Shown piece after piece: positions 7,022 through 14,387 of a DNA stretch of 17,328 nucleotides (position 1 is the stretch's first letter; each line of letters starts with the position of its first letter). The stretch is from Hungateiclostridiaceae bacterium UBA3922 (GTDB taxonomy: Bacteria > Bacillota > Clostridia > Acetivibrionales > DTU013), in the NCBI GenBank assembly GCA_002386045.1, contig DGEQ01000041.1, positions 16,901-34,228 of the forward strand, in the 5' to 3' direction. Position numbers and translations under genes: made by a program. The notes beneath the pieces were generated by a model, which was given only the letters and a program-made list of their open reading frames with translations, ran no database searches and was not told where the DNA came from.

Positions 7022-8557
7022 ATGGCTTACCTGTTAGGTATTGACATTGGAACATCGGGCACCAAGACAGTTTTATTCGATGAACACGGCAAAACCATTG
7101 CAAGCTCACTCAACGAGTATCCGCTTTACCAGCCGAAGATAGGATGGGCCGAACAGGACCCTGAGGACTGGTGGAAAGCCACTTGCGACGGCATACGCGC
7201 AGTACTGGCAAAAAGCGGAGTCAAACCGGAAGATATCAGTGGTGTCGGGCTTTCAGGCCAGATGCACGGCCTGGTCGTACTGGATGCGGACAACAAAGTA
7301 CTCAGGCGTTCCATCCTTTGGTGCGACCAGAGGACCACGGCTGAATGCGAACAGATCACATCCATCATCGGTGCGAAGAGGCTGATAGAAATTACGGCAA
7401 ACCCCGCACTCGTAGGATTTACCGCATCCAAGATCATGTGGGTGAAAAACAACGAGCCTGATGTTTTCGAAAAGATCAAAAAGATCCTTCTCCCGAAGGA
7501 CTACGTCAGGTTCAGGCTGACGGGCGAATTTGCCACTGAAGTTTCGGACGCCAGCGGCATGCAGCTCATGGATATACCCAACAGGTGCTGGAGCGATGAA
7601 GTGCTTTCAAAGCTCGGGATAGAGAAGCAGTGGCTGGCCGACCTGTATGAATCCCAGGAGGTCAGCGGCCATGTCAGCAGGGAAGCTGCCGAAGCGACTG
7701 GGCTCAAGGCCGGGACGCCGGTGGTCGGCGGCGGAGGAGACCAGGCGGCGGGCGCCGTAGGAAACGGCATCGTCAAGCCGGGAGTCGTATCTTCGACCAT
7801 TGGCACTTCAGGCGTTGTATTCGCCTATCTCGACAAGATCAGGATAGACCCGCTGGGACGGCTCCAGACGTTCTGCCATGCTGTACCGAACACCTGGCAT
7901 GTCATGGGTGTCACACAGGCAGCCGGATTTTCGCTCAAATGGTTCAGGGACAACCTGTGCCGGGATGAGATGAACGTTGCTGACCTGATGGACACCGATC
8001 CATACGTATTGATGGACAAGGAAGCAGAAAAGGTGAACCCGGGCAGCAACGGGCTCATATATCTTCCTTACCTTATCGGCGAAAGGACGCCGCACCTCGA
8101 CTCGGATGCAAGGGGCGTCTTCTTTGGGCTTTCAACGGTACATAAGAAGAGCGATATGATCAGGTCCGTCATGGAAGGCGTCACATTCAGCCTTAAGGAC
8201 TGCCTGAACATCATCGCGGACCTGGGCGTGGAGATCAGCGAGGTGCGTGCTTCGGGTGGCGGCGGGAAGAGCAGGCTCTGGAAGCAGATGCAGGCTGATG
8301 TTTTCGGCCTTCCTATCACGACCACCAATTCCAGCGAAGGTCCTGCCCTGGGCGTTGCGCTGCTGGCAGGAGTAGGCACGGGCGTGTACAAGGACGTGGC
8401 AGAGGCATGCGACGTGGCTATCAAGCCGGTCGAAGTCCAGCAGCCGAACACTGCGAACACGGAAGTTTACTCGAAGTTCTACAAACTGTACTGCCAGCTT
8501 TACAAATCTCTGAAGCAGGATTTCAAGGAACTGGCGCAGATAATGAAAAGCATATGA
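7022..8557 (+). CDS. xylB: Xylulokinase
   Basis: Encodes 511 aa, normal length for the FGGY carbohydrate kinase family. It phosphorylates D-xylulose with ATP to D-xylulose 5-phosphate, the entry point to the pentose phosphate pathway. Visible features are the N-terminal phosphate-1 loop GIDIGTSGTK (6-15), the XylB-type LSGQMHGL (77-84), LWCDQRT (99-105), the GGGGDQAAGA block whose D240 is the expected catalytic base, and SSTIGTSGV of the second lobe. The start ATG 7022 is preceded by GGGAGGGGAG with 7-nt spacing; an in-frame ATG at 7004 lies upstream of that site and is unlikely. It is the first gene of xylB-xylR-xylA. L-ribulokinase or glycerol kinase are less likely because the sequence matches XylB and xylA is linked. 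Confidence 0.96.
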   Translation: MAYLLGIDIGTSGTKTVLFDEHGKTIASSLNEYPLYQPKIGWAEQDPEDWWKATCDGIRAVLAKSGVKPEDISGVGLSGQMHGLVVLDADNKVLRRSILWCDQRTTAECEQITSIIGAKRLIEITANPALVGFTASKIMWVKNNEPDVFEKIKKILLPKDYVRFRLTGEFATEVSDASGMQLMDIPNRCWSDEVLSKLGIEKQWLADLYESQEVSGHVSREAAEATGLKAGTPVVGGGGDQAAGAVGNGIVKPGVVSSTIGTSGVVFAYLDKIRIDPLGRLQTFCHAVPNTWHVMGVTQAAGFSLKWFRDNLCRDEMNVADLMDTDPYVLMDKEAEKVNPGSNGLIYLPYLIGERTPHLDSDARGVFFGLSTVHKKSDMIRSVMEGVTFSLKDCLNIIADLGVEISEVRASGGGGKSRLWKQMQADVFGLPITTTNSSEGPALGVALLAGVGTGVYKDVAEACDVAIKPVEVQQPNTANTEVYSKFYKLYCQLYKSLKQDFKELAQIMKSI

Positions 8558-8566
8558 GGTTAGCAA

Positions 8567-9766
8567 ATGACAAAGGGAAGGACCGGAAACAGCAAATTCC
8601 TGAAAGCTTATAACGAAACCGGCATACTGGACCTGATCCGCATGAAACAGGCTGTTTCGAGAGCGGAGCTTTCCAAGGAAACAGGATTGTCGCCTACCGC
8701 CATAGGCGCCATAGTATCGTCGCTGATGGAGAAAGAATACATCCACGAGATCGGGACGGGTGAGTCGAGCGGCGGGAGGAAGCCCGTGCTCCTGGAACTG
8801 AAGCCGGGTTCCTGGTATTCTGTCGGACTGGATATAGAGGTCGACACTGTACAGTACGTGCTGATGGACATCACCGGACAGGTGCTGCATGAAGGGTCGG
8901 TCCCGCTGCGCGTGAACACGCCGGAGATGACAGTCATGGCCTCTGAGGCATGTGTCAGGCAAATGATGCGGAAGTTTTCCATCAGGAAGGAAAGGCTGCT
9001 GGGAGTGGGCATATCGGTTCCCGGGATCGTCGACTCCAAGTCCCGGAGGGTCGTACTGGCGCCGAACATAGGATGGGAAGACGCGGATCCTGCCGGGATG
9101 CTGGAATCGGAGATCGGGCTTCCCGTATATATCGAAAACGAGGCAATGGCGTCTGCCATCTGCGAGAACTGGATAGGGTCATGCCAGACAGCCGGCAACT
9201 TCGTGTGTCTCAATATCAGGTCGGGCATAGGAGCGGGTATTTTCACCGGAGGCATGCCTTACAGGGGGACCAGCGGCAGTGCCGGCGAGGTCGGCCACCT
9301 GGTCGTCGACGAAAACGGCCCGAGATGCGGCTGCGGCAACCGCGGATGCCTTGAGACGCTGGCTTCCACCGGCAGCATCGTCGAAAAGGCCAGGAGGCTG
9401 GCAAGGAAGGGCTTGGTTTCAAACCTGAAGAAAGTGGAAAACTTTGACGGGATCACGCTGGAGGACATAGCGGATGCAGCAAGGGCCGGAGATGCGGCAG
9501 TGATAAGCCTGCTGGAAGATGCCGCGCGCTACATAGGCATAGCCCTGTCCTATATCATCAATACCCTCAATCCGTCCAGGATCGTGCTGGGCAAGGACTT
9601 TACCGTATACGGCGACCTGGTCCTGGACACACTCAGAAAGATAATAGATGCAAGGGCACTAAAGAGGCCTGCCTCGAACGTAGAGATCGTCATATCGCAA
9701 CTGGGCGAGCGGGCATCGACACTGGGGGCGGCGATAATCCCCCTCAAGAAACTGTTTGGGAGATAG
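8567..9766 (+). CDS. xylR: ROK-family xylose-responsive repressor XylR
   Basis: Encodes 399 aa. An N-terminal winged helix-turn-helix (about residues 17-75, recognition region near SRAELSKETGLSPTAIGAI) is joined to a ROK sugar-kinase-like sensor domain. The zinc-binding signature CGCGNRGC (254-261) with the preceding H244 is intact, as expected for ROK repressors of the XylR/NagC/Mlc group. The kinase-type phosphate loop is degenerate (GLDIEVDTV), consistent with a regulator rather than a glucokinase. Established knowledge of Firmicute XylR is that it represses xyl genes and is released by xylose; binding here is inferred. ATG 8567 lies 9 nt after the xylB stop, and its weak GAGG site overlaps that stop, suggesting translational coupling and lower expression than its neighbours. 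Lying within the operon, it would be autoregulated. Confidence 0.92.
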   Translation: MTKGRTGNSKFLKAYNETGILDLIRMKQAVSRAELSKETGLSPTAIGAIVSSLMEKEYIHEIGTGESSGGRKPVLLELKPGSWYSVGLDIEVDTVQYVLMDITGQVLHEGSVPLRVNTPEMTVMASEACVRQMMRKFSIRKERLLGVGISVPGIVDSKSRRVVLAPNIGWEDADPAGMLESEIGLPVYIENEAMASAICENWIGSCQTAGNFVCLNIRSGIGAGIFTGGMPYRGTSGSAGEVGHLVVDENGPRCGCGNRGCLETLASTGSIVEKARRLARKGLVSNLKKVENFDGITLEDIADAARAGDAAVISLLEDAARYIGIALSYIINTLNPSRIVLGKDFTVYGDLVLDTLRKIIDARALKRPASNVEIVISQLGERASTLGAAIIPLKKLFGR

Positions 9767-9779
9767 GCTGTTCATTGCG

Positions 9780-9796
9780 GCGCATGGACAATGCGC
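9780..9796 (+). other. Intercistronic hairpin between xylR and xylA
   Basis: GCGCAT (9780-9785) and ATGCGC (9791-9796) form a perfect 6-bp stem with a 5-nt loop, in the 63-nt gap between xylR and xylA. There is no U-tract, so it is not a classic terminator. It may be an mRNA processing or stabilising element that raises xylA relative to xylR. Confidence 0.35.
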
Positions 9797-9829
9797 AGGT
9801 CAAAATATATCAAAAATGGAGGTTATATC

Positions 9830-11152
9830 ATGGCTGAGTATTTTAAAAACGTACCAAAAATCAAGTACGAAGGCAAAGGTTCCGACAACCCGCTGGCTTT
9901 CAAATACTACAACCCGGATGAAGTAGTGGCGGGCAGGAGGATGGAGGACCACCTGAGGTTTGCCGTGGCATACTGGCACACTTTCCAGGCGACCGGAACA
10001 GATCCGTTCGGACCGGTAGGCACTGCCGTAAGGCCCTGGAACCACATCACAGATCCGATGGACCTGGCAAAGGCGAAGGTCGAAGCGTGCTTCGAATTCT
10101 GCGAAAAGCTCGGAGTGCCTTTCTTCTGCTTCCATGACAGGGACATCGCTCCCGAGGCAGACACGCTGAGAGAGACCAACAAGAGGCTCGACATCATCGT
10201 CGCGGCCATCAAGGACAGGATGAAAGACAGCCCTGTCAAGCTCCTGTGGGGAACCACCAATGCGTTCGGACATCCGAGGTTCACACACGGTGCTTCCACA
10301 TCGCCGCATGCCGAAGTGTTCGCATATGCCGCCGCCCAGGTCAAGAAGGCAATGGAGATCACCAAGGAACTCGGCGGCCAGAACTACGTATTCTGGGGCG
10401 GCAGGGAAGGCTACGAGACCCTGCTCAATACCGACATGAAGCTCGAACTCGACAACATGGCACGCTTCCTCGGGATGGCAGTCGACTATGCGAAAGAGAT
10501 CGGTTTCGACGGCCAGTTCCTGATCGAGCCCAAGCCGAAGGAACCCACGAAGCACCAGTATGATTTCGATTCGGCGACGGTCATAGGATTCCTCAAGACA
10601 TACGGGCTGGATCCCTACTTCAAGCTGAATATCGAGGCAAACCATGCTACACTGGCACAGCATACATTCCAGCATGAACTGCATGTAGCCCGTATCAACA
10701 ACATGCTCGGCAGTATCGATGCGAACCAGGGAGACCTGCTGCTCGGCTGGGATACCGACCAGTTCCCGACGAACATTTACGACACGACGCTTGCCATGCT
10801 CGAAGTCCTCAAGATGGGCGGCTTCACCAAGGGCGGCCTGAACTTCGACGCGAAGGTCAGGAGAGGTTCATTCGAGCCCGAAGACCTGTTCATCTCCCAT
10901 ATCGCAGGCATGGACGCTTTTGCAAAGGGCCTGAAGGTTGCTGCAAGGATAATCGAGGACGGCAAGTTCGACAAGTTCATAGCCGAAAGGTATTCGAGCT
11001 ACACGACCGGCATCGGCAAGGACATAGTCGAAGGCAAGGTCGGCTTCAAGGAACTCGAGCAGTATGTGATGGATCTCGGCAAGGTCGAGATCAAGTCCGG
11101 CAAGCAGGAAATGCTCGAAGTATGGCTCAACAGCTATATACTCGAGGAGTAA
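9830..11152 (+). CDS. xylA: Xylose isomerase (class II)
   Basis: Encodes 440 aa, the class II length. It interconverts D-xylose and D-xylulose using two divalent metals. The active-site set is complete and sits one residue beyond the usual class II numbering: H102 and D105 in FCFHDRDI, E233 and K235 in LIEPKPKEP, E269 and H272 in NIEANHATL, D297 in GSIDANQGD, D308 and D310 in GWDTDQFP, and D340 in LNFDAKVRR. I chose ATG 9830 because GGAGG (9818-9822) is 7 nt upstream; an in-frame ATG at 9791 would add 13 non-conserved residues and lacks a site. It is the last gene of the xyl operon, transcribed through to the terminator at 11284-11344. Stronger translation signals than xylR fit its role as an abundant enzyme. 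Confidence 0.98.
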   Translation: MAEYFKNVPKIKYEGKGSDNPLAFKYYNPDEVVAGRRMEDHLRFAVAYWHTFQATGTDPFGPVGTAVRPWNHITDPMDLAKAKVEACFEFCEKLGVPFFCFHDRDIAPEADTLRETNKRLDIIVAAIKDRMKDSPVKLLWGTTNAFGHPRFTHGASTSPHAEVFAYAAAQVKKAMEITKELGGQNYVFWGGREGYETLLNTDMKLELDNMARFLGMAVDYAKEIGFDGQFLIEPKPKEPTKHQYDFDSATVIGFLKTYGLDPYFKLNIEANHATLAQHTFQHELHVARINNMLGSIDANQGDLLLGWDTDQFPTNIYDTTLAMLEVLKMGGFTKGGLNFDAKVRRGSFEPEDLFISHIAGMDAFAKGLKVAARIIEDGKFDKFIAERYSSYTTGIGKDIVEGKVGFKELEQYVMDLGKVEIKSGKQEMLEVWLNSYILEE

Positions 11153-11154
11153 TG

Positions 11155-11169
11155 CCTGGTTTGGCCAGG
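11155..11169 (+). repeat. Small hairpin after the xylA stop
   Basis: CCTGG (11155-11159) and CCAGG (11165-11169) form a perfect 5-bp inverted repeat around TTTGG, starting 2 nt after the stop codon. It is too weak to be a terminator alone. Confidence 0.3.
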
Positions 11170-11194
11170 TGTGCGGCGCAAGGCTGCGCAAAGC

Positions 11195-11273
11195 GATCAC
11201 GTACGGTGACCCGCCGATCGCATACGGCGCTGTATGGATCGCGCACAGTGATGATCCGCACACAGTGACGTGA
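11195..11273. repeat. Degenerate 21-bp tandem repeat (4 units)
   Basis: GATC-initiated units start at 11195, 11216, 11237 and 11253, with spacings of 21, 21 and 16 bp. The openings GATCACGTACGG, GATCGCATACGG, GATCGCGCACAG and GATCCGCACACAG are clearly related. They lie in the untranslated tail of the xyl operon, between the xylA stop and its terminator. No reading frame or protein family is associated. Confidence 0.55.
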
Positions 11274-11283
11274 AACACGGACA

Positions 11284-11344
11284 AACAGCCCGGGGCGGCG
11301 TATCGGTCATGCTGAACGATACGGCCTTCCCCGGGCTGTTTTTT
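11284..11344 (+). terminator. Rho-independent terminator of the xyl operon
   Basis: AACAGCCCGGGG (11284-11295) pairs perfectly with CCCCGGGCTGTT (11329-11340), with an inner GTATCG/CGATAC extension, and runs straight into a T-run (TTTTTT, 11339-11344). It is 131 nt beyond the xylA stop and is the strongest terminator in the window. Confidence 0.9.
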
Positions 11345-11352
11345 ACAGGAAG

Positions 11353-11622
11353 TGTGGCACTCCTCAGCGAAGAGGGACTCCTTTTTGGTTGAGTAATGTC
11401 ACACTTGCAAGAGTTACGGGGACACTCCTTAGCAATGAGGAGTGGGGCACTCCTCGCAAACAAGGTGTGGGAACGCTCCTCACCCCTTAGGGAATGCATC
11501 TTCACAGAGGAGTGACCCTGCATCTTGTTTTCAGAAGGGTGTCCCCATACCACTTTTTTGAGGAGTTACCCCTTTCCTTGTTCGTGAGGAGTGTCCCCTT
11601 TCTGCTTTTCGTGTCCCCTTTT
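11353..11622. repeat. Cluster of GGGGACACTCCTC-type repeats in both orientations
   Basis: This gene-free stretch between the xyl terminator and the amidase gene holds about ten imperfect copies of a 12-13 bp word. Forward copies (GGGGACACTCCTC-like) occur at about 11354, 11372, 11418, 11444 and 11466. Reverse-complement copies (GAGGAGTGTCCCC-like) occur at 11437, 11507, 11534, 11560, 11586 and 11608. GAGGAGTG/CACTCCTC at 11437-11455 is a perfect 8-bp hairpin. Spacers are 10-40 bp and not conserved, so this is not a CRISPR. With forward copies mostly left and reverse copies right, the whole block could fold as one long irregular hairpin. Confidence 0.7.
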
Positions 11623-11680
11623 ATTAGCGATTTGCATAGGATGACAGGGGCAGATCGTTTGCTGTTGGCAGGAGATCGAT

Positions 11681-12208
11681 ATGTATTATGTGAGCAAAGG
11701 CGGCAGGAGGACGATAAAGCCGTACGACAGGGACAGCGCCGTCAAGTATGCGCATAAATGGGCTTACGGGAGGAATCCTGCTTATTACGACTTCGAAAAG
11801 CTCGGAGGAGACTGTACCAATTTTGCCTCGCAGTGTATATATGCGGGAAGCGGAGTGATGAATTTCACGCCGGTCTACGGCTGGTATTATATCAACTCAT
11901 ACAACAGGACGGCTTCCTGGACCGGCGTCAACTACCTGTATAGATTTCTTGTGAACAACAAGGAAGAGGGACCTTTTGCGGAAGAAGTGGATATTGCCGA
12001 CGTCAGACCCGGGGATATCGCCCAGTTGTCTTTTTCAAACAGTAATTACTTCCATCATTCACCGGTCATCGTTGAAGTTACCGGGACGCCGGCCATGGAA
12101 AACATACTTGTGGCTGCCCACACTTTCGATACCGACTATTACCGGCTTGCGGACTTTGAACCGGCTTATGTCAGGTTCCTGCATATAGTCGGCGTTCGTA
12201 CCTGGTAA
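11681..12208 (+). CDS. Amidase_6-type cysteine hydrolase
   Basis: Encodes 175 aa matching the putative amidase (Amidase_6) domain over nearly its full length. The N-terminal family pattern PYDRDSAVKYAHKWAYGRNP (14-33) leads into GGDCTNFASQC (42-52), where C45 is the expected nucleophile of this NlpC/P60-like fold. The HHSPVIVEV segment (125-133) supplies the catalytic histidine, and AAHTFDTD (145-152) is the usual later His-containing block. There is no signal peptide or membrane segment, so unless another pathway is used the protein stays in the cell. Function is unproven; amide hydrolysis on peptidoglycan-derived or other peptides is a family-level guess. ATG 11681 has AGGAG (11670-11674) 6 nt upstream. 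It is a single gene placed directly after the repeat cluster and convergent with cheW. Confidence 0.88.
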   Translation: MYYVSKGGRRTIKPYDRDSAVKYAHKWAYGRNPAYYDFEKLGGDCTNFASQCIYAGSGVMNFTPVYGWYYINSYNRTASWTGVNYLYRFLVNNKEEGPFAEEVDIADVRPGDIAQLSFSNSNYFHHSPVIVEVTGTPAMENILVAAHTFDTDYYRLADFEPAYVRFLHIVGVRTW

Positions 12209-12297
12209 GGCCGTGCTGCTGATGCCGCAGCCGGTACGCGTTCCTGTTCCTTCGCCTTTTTTCCGGGACGGTGTGTGGTCCTGGCCTCTGCGAAGTC

Positions 12298-12771
12298 TTA
12301 CTTCCTGGCACCGGTTTTCCCGGCCGGCTTTTCCAGGGGAACGTCTTCTTCAGTTATGACCTTGTCCAGGTCCAGCAGCAGTATCAGCCTGTCACCGACC
12401 TTTGCGGTACCGCTCAGGAACTTGTCCCTTACGGTCTCCAGTGCAGCAGGTACAGGTTCATACTGGCTGTCGTCTATCTTGATTATTTCCCGTACACTGT
12501 CCACGATAAGTCCTACGACAGAATCATCCGATGTTCTTGCGATTATTATCCTGGTGTCTTCGCTGAATTCGGGGCAGGGCAGATGGAAACGCTTCCTGAG
12601 GTTGAAAATGGTATGTACCTTGCCTCTCAAGTTGGCCAGTCCCTCGATGTAGTCCGGCGCGTTCGGTATCCTGAAGATTTCGAGCATCCTTTCGATGATG
12701 CTGACTTTCTCGATTTCAAGACCGAACTCATCACCGTCGACCAGGAACACCACGTATTGCTTCACACCCAC
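12298..12771 (-). CDS. cheW: Chemotaxis adaptor protein CheW
   Basis: Encodes 157 aa, a single CheW-like SH3-type beta domain. CheW bridges methyl-accepting receptors and the CheA kinase at the inner membrane. The family pattern is clear: QYVVFLVDGDEFGLEI (5-20) at the N-terminus, the central VSIIERMLEIFRIPNAPDYI and GLANLRGKVHTIFNLRKRF segments, and VGLIVDSVREII further on. The start is a GTG at 12771, with AGGAGG 7 nt upstream. It lies 46 nt after argJ on the same strand, so it may be read both from the argJ promoter and from a local one. No cheA, cheY or receptor gene is nearby, so it is an orphan copy outside a chemotaxis operon, perhaps serving an alternative array. Confidence 0.93.
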   Translation of the reverse strand: MGVKQYVVFLVDGDEFGLEIEKVSIIERMLEIFRIPNAPDYIEGLANLRGKVHTIFNLRKRFHLPCPEFSEDTRIIIARTSDDSVVGLIVDSVREIIKIDDSQYEPVPAALETVRDKFLSGTAKVGDRLILLLDLDKVITEEDVPLEKPAGKTGARK

Positions 12772-12807
12772 TTTGACCCCTCCTGTTACAGGTGTTATCT
12801 ATACTTT

Positions 12808-12815
12808 ATATCGGC
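12808..12815 (-). promoter_or_regulatory. Possible sigma-28-like -10 element for cheW
   Basis: On the minus strand GCCGATAT matches seven of eight bases of the flagellar sigma-factor -10 (GCCGATAA), 36 nt before the cheW GTG. The expected TAAA -35 at 15-16 nt is missing; the nearest TAAA is 21 nt away. Confidence 0.25.
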
Positions 12816-12817
12816 CA

Positions 12818-14020
12818 TCATGTACGGTAACTTGCGTTTATCTTTACATAATCATATGAGAAGTCGCATGTCCAGACACGGTCCGAATACACGCCCCTGT
12901 TGAGCTTTACCAGGACCCTGACTTCATCCTTTTCAAGCAGCTTCCGGGCTTCGGCTTCGTCGAAATCGACTGCGCACCCGGATTTGCACATGGGTATGTC
13001 TCCTATATATATATCGATATGAGCAGGGTCAAACTCTGCACCTGAATAGCCGACCGCGGTCATTATCCGCCCCCAGTTGACATCGTTTCCGAACATCATC
13101 GTTTTCACCAGCGGCGACTTTGCTACCGCACAGGCGGCCTTATATGCGTCATCCGGGTTCTCCGCCCCTTCGACAGCGACCTCCACCAGCTTTGTGGCGC
13201 CTTCTCCGTCTTTGGCTATAAGTTTTGCCAGGTATGTGCATATATACTCCAGTCCGGCGACGAACTTTTCGTAATCTTCTCCCTCGTTTGTTATACCCGG
13301 GTTCTCTGCCATTCCGTTGGCAAATATGACCACCATGTCGCATACGCTGGTATCGCCGTCGACGGTGACCCTGTTGAAAGTTGATCTCACGACAGTCCTC
13401 AGCGCCTTGTCCAGCAACACCCTGTTAATATTTACGTCGGTGGTGATAACGCCTATCATGGTCGCCATGTTGGGGTGTATCATGCCGGAACCCTTGGCCA
13501 TGGCGCCGATCACCACGCGCGTGTCCTGCAGTTCCAGTTCTATCGCTATTTCCTTGGGAATGGTGTCGGTGGTCATGATGGCTTCTGCGGCATCACGCCC
13601 ACCGTCAGGATCCATGTTTGAAACGAGTTCATCAAGGGCGGGAATGATCGCATCCATGTCCAGGGGGACCCCGATGACGCCCGTCGACGCCACCAGGATA
13701 TCCTGTGGCCTGCAGTCGAGAAGTTCCGACGTGACCTCAGCTATCCTGAGAGCATCCCCGTAGCCCCTGTCGCCGACGCAGGCATTGGCGTTGCCGCTGT
13801 TGATGACTATCGCGTTTGCATAACCTGTTTTCATATGCTCCATCGTCAACCGGAGCGAATGTCCCTTGACCTTGTTGGTTGTAAAAACACCGGCTATTGC
13901 AGCGCTGTCCTCAGAACAGACGATGGCGAGATCTTTCCTGCCGTCCTTTTTGAGCCCGCATGCTACGCCGGTTGCAAAAAAACCTTCCGGAGCCGTAACT
14001 CCGCCTTTTATAACATTCAT
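12818..14020 (-). CDS. argJ: Glutamate N-acetyltransferase / ornithine acetyltransferase
   Basis: Encodes 400 aa. ArgJ transfers acetyl from N-acetylornithine to glutamate in the cyclic arginine pathway; some members also use acetyl-CoA. It belongs to the N-terminal-nucleophile enzymes that self-cleave between Ala and Thr, and the conserved block KGSGMIHPNMATM is present with the predicted cut A186/T187, making T187 the nucleophile. The oxyanion-hole segment ASTGVIG (111-117) is also intact. The start is ATG 14020, giving MNVIKGGVTAPEGF, the usual ArgJ start, with GGAG 7 nt upstream; 28 extra upstream residues in the open frame have no conservation and cover the promoter. No other arginine genes are in the window, so it stands alone with cheW downstream. 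Whether it is mono- or bifunctional cannot be told from the sequence. Confidence 0.96.
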   Translation of the reverse strand: MNVIKGGVTAPEGFFATGVACGLKKDGRKDLAIVCSEDSAAIAGVFTTNKVKGHSLRLTMEHMKTGYANAIVINSGNANACVGDRGYGDALRIAEVTSELLDCRPQDILVASTGVIGVPLDMDAIIPALDELVSNMDPDGGRDAAEAIMTTDTIPKEIAIELELQDTRVVIGAMAKGSGMIHPNMATMIGVITTDVNINRVLLDKALRTVVRSTFNRVTVDGDTSVCDMVVIFANGMAENPGITNEGEDYEKFVAGLEYICTYLAKLIAKDGEGATKLVEVAVEGAENPDDAYKAACAVAKSPLVKTMMFGNDVNWGRIMTAVGYSGAEFDPAHIDIYIGDIPMCKSGCAVDFDEAEARKLLEKDEVRVLVKLNRGVYSDRVWTCDFSYDYVKINASYRT

Positions 14021-14075
14021 CAAAACACTCCGCTCTGTTTTGGAATCTTTTCTACCTTTTGCTCTGAATAAGTAA

Positions 14076-14104
14076 ATTATACATAATAAAACCGGAGCAT
14101 TCAA
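14076..14104 (-). promoter_or_regulatory. Sigma-A promoter of argJ
   Basis: On the minus strand TTGAAT (plus 14099-14104) and TATAAT (plus 14076-14081) are 17 nt apart, with a start expected near 14069 and a leader of about 50 nt. It supports the shorter argJ start. I found no obvious ARG-box palindrome next to it. Confidence 0.7.
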
Positions 14105-14182
14105 TAAAAACCTCCGGAATCAGTGCAGTTTTGCAACTTCTGGGCAGTGCTGCAATCAACTTTTCATTTTTCTCAAGTTTTT

Positions 14183-14332
14183 TGTGCAACTTTACAACTT
14201 TTTGGCATGCAGATGGGATATCATACCATTAGTTTATATGATAATTTATATTGGCCGGGTTTTATGTTAACTATACAGTGCCAGTGAATGAACTTCGGGT
14301 TTTTTTGTGCCAAAAAGTTGCATTATTGCACA
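14183..14332. repeat. 150-bp element with 25-bp imperfect terminal inverted repeats (MITE-like)
   Basis: The left arm (14183-14207) and right arm (14308-14332) match as inverted repeats: the outer 7 bp (TGTGCAA/TTGCACA) and inner 13 bp (CAACTTTTTGGCA/TGCCAAAAAGTTG) are perfect, with 5 mismatched positions between. The 100-bp interior is AT-rich and has no gene. A related partial word, GCAACTTCTGGGCA, occurs just outside at 14133-14146. I see no clear target-site duplication. It could be a decayed miniature inverted-repeat element or a large RNA/DNA hairpin. Confidence 0.5.
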
Positions 14333-14387
14333 TCTGGACCCCGGAAAATTATTCAGCTGTTATGAAAGGCAGTTTTGAAAAGCACTG

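Noticed and set aside
11353..11622. CRISPR array
   Set aside because: The repeated words are only 12-13 bp, imperfect, in both orientations and irregularly spaced, and no cas genes are present.
11494..11757. 87-aa open frame through the repeat cluster
   Set aside because: Most of it is repeat sequence read by chance, it overlaps the amidase start, and it has no ribosome binding site.
12209..12297. Bidirectional terminator between the amidase gene and cheW
   Set aside because: Only a 5-bp GCTGC/GCAGC inverted repeat and a distant T-run are present; no convincing hairpin plus U-tract on either strand.
12271..12903. 210-aa open frame on the plus strand across cheW and the end of argJ
   Set aside because: Antisense to cheW and argJ, no ribosome binding site, no recognisable domain.
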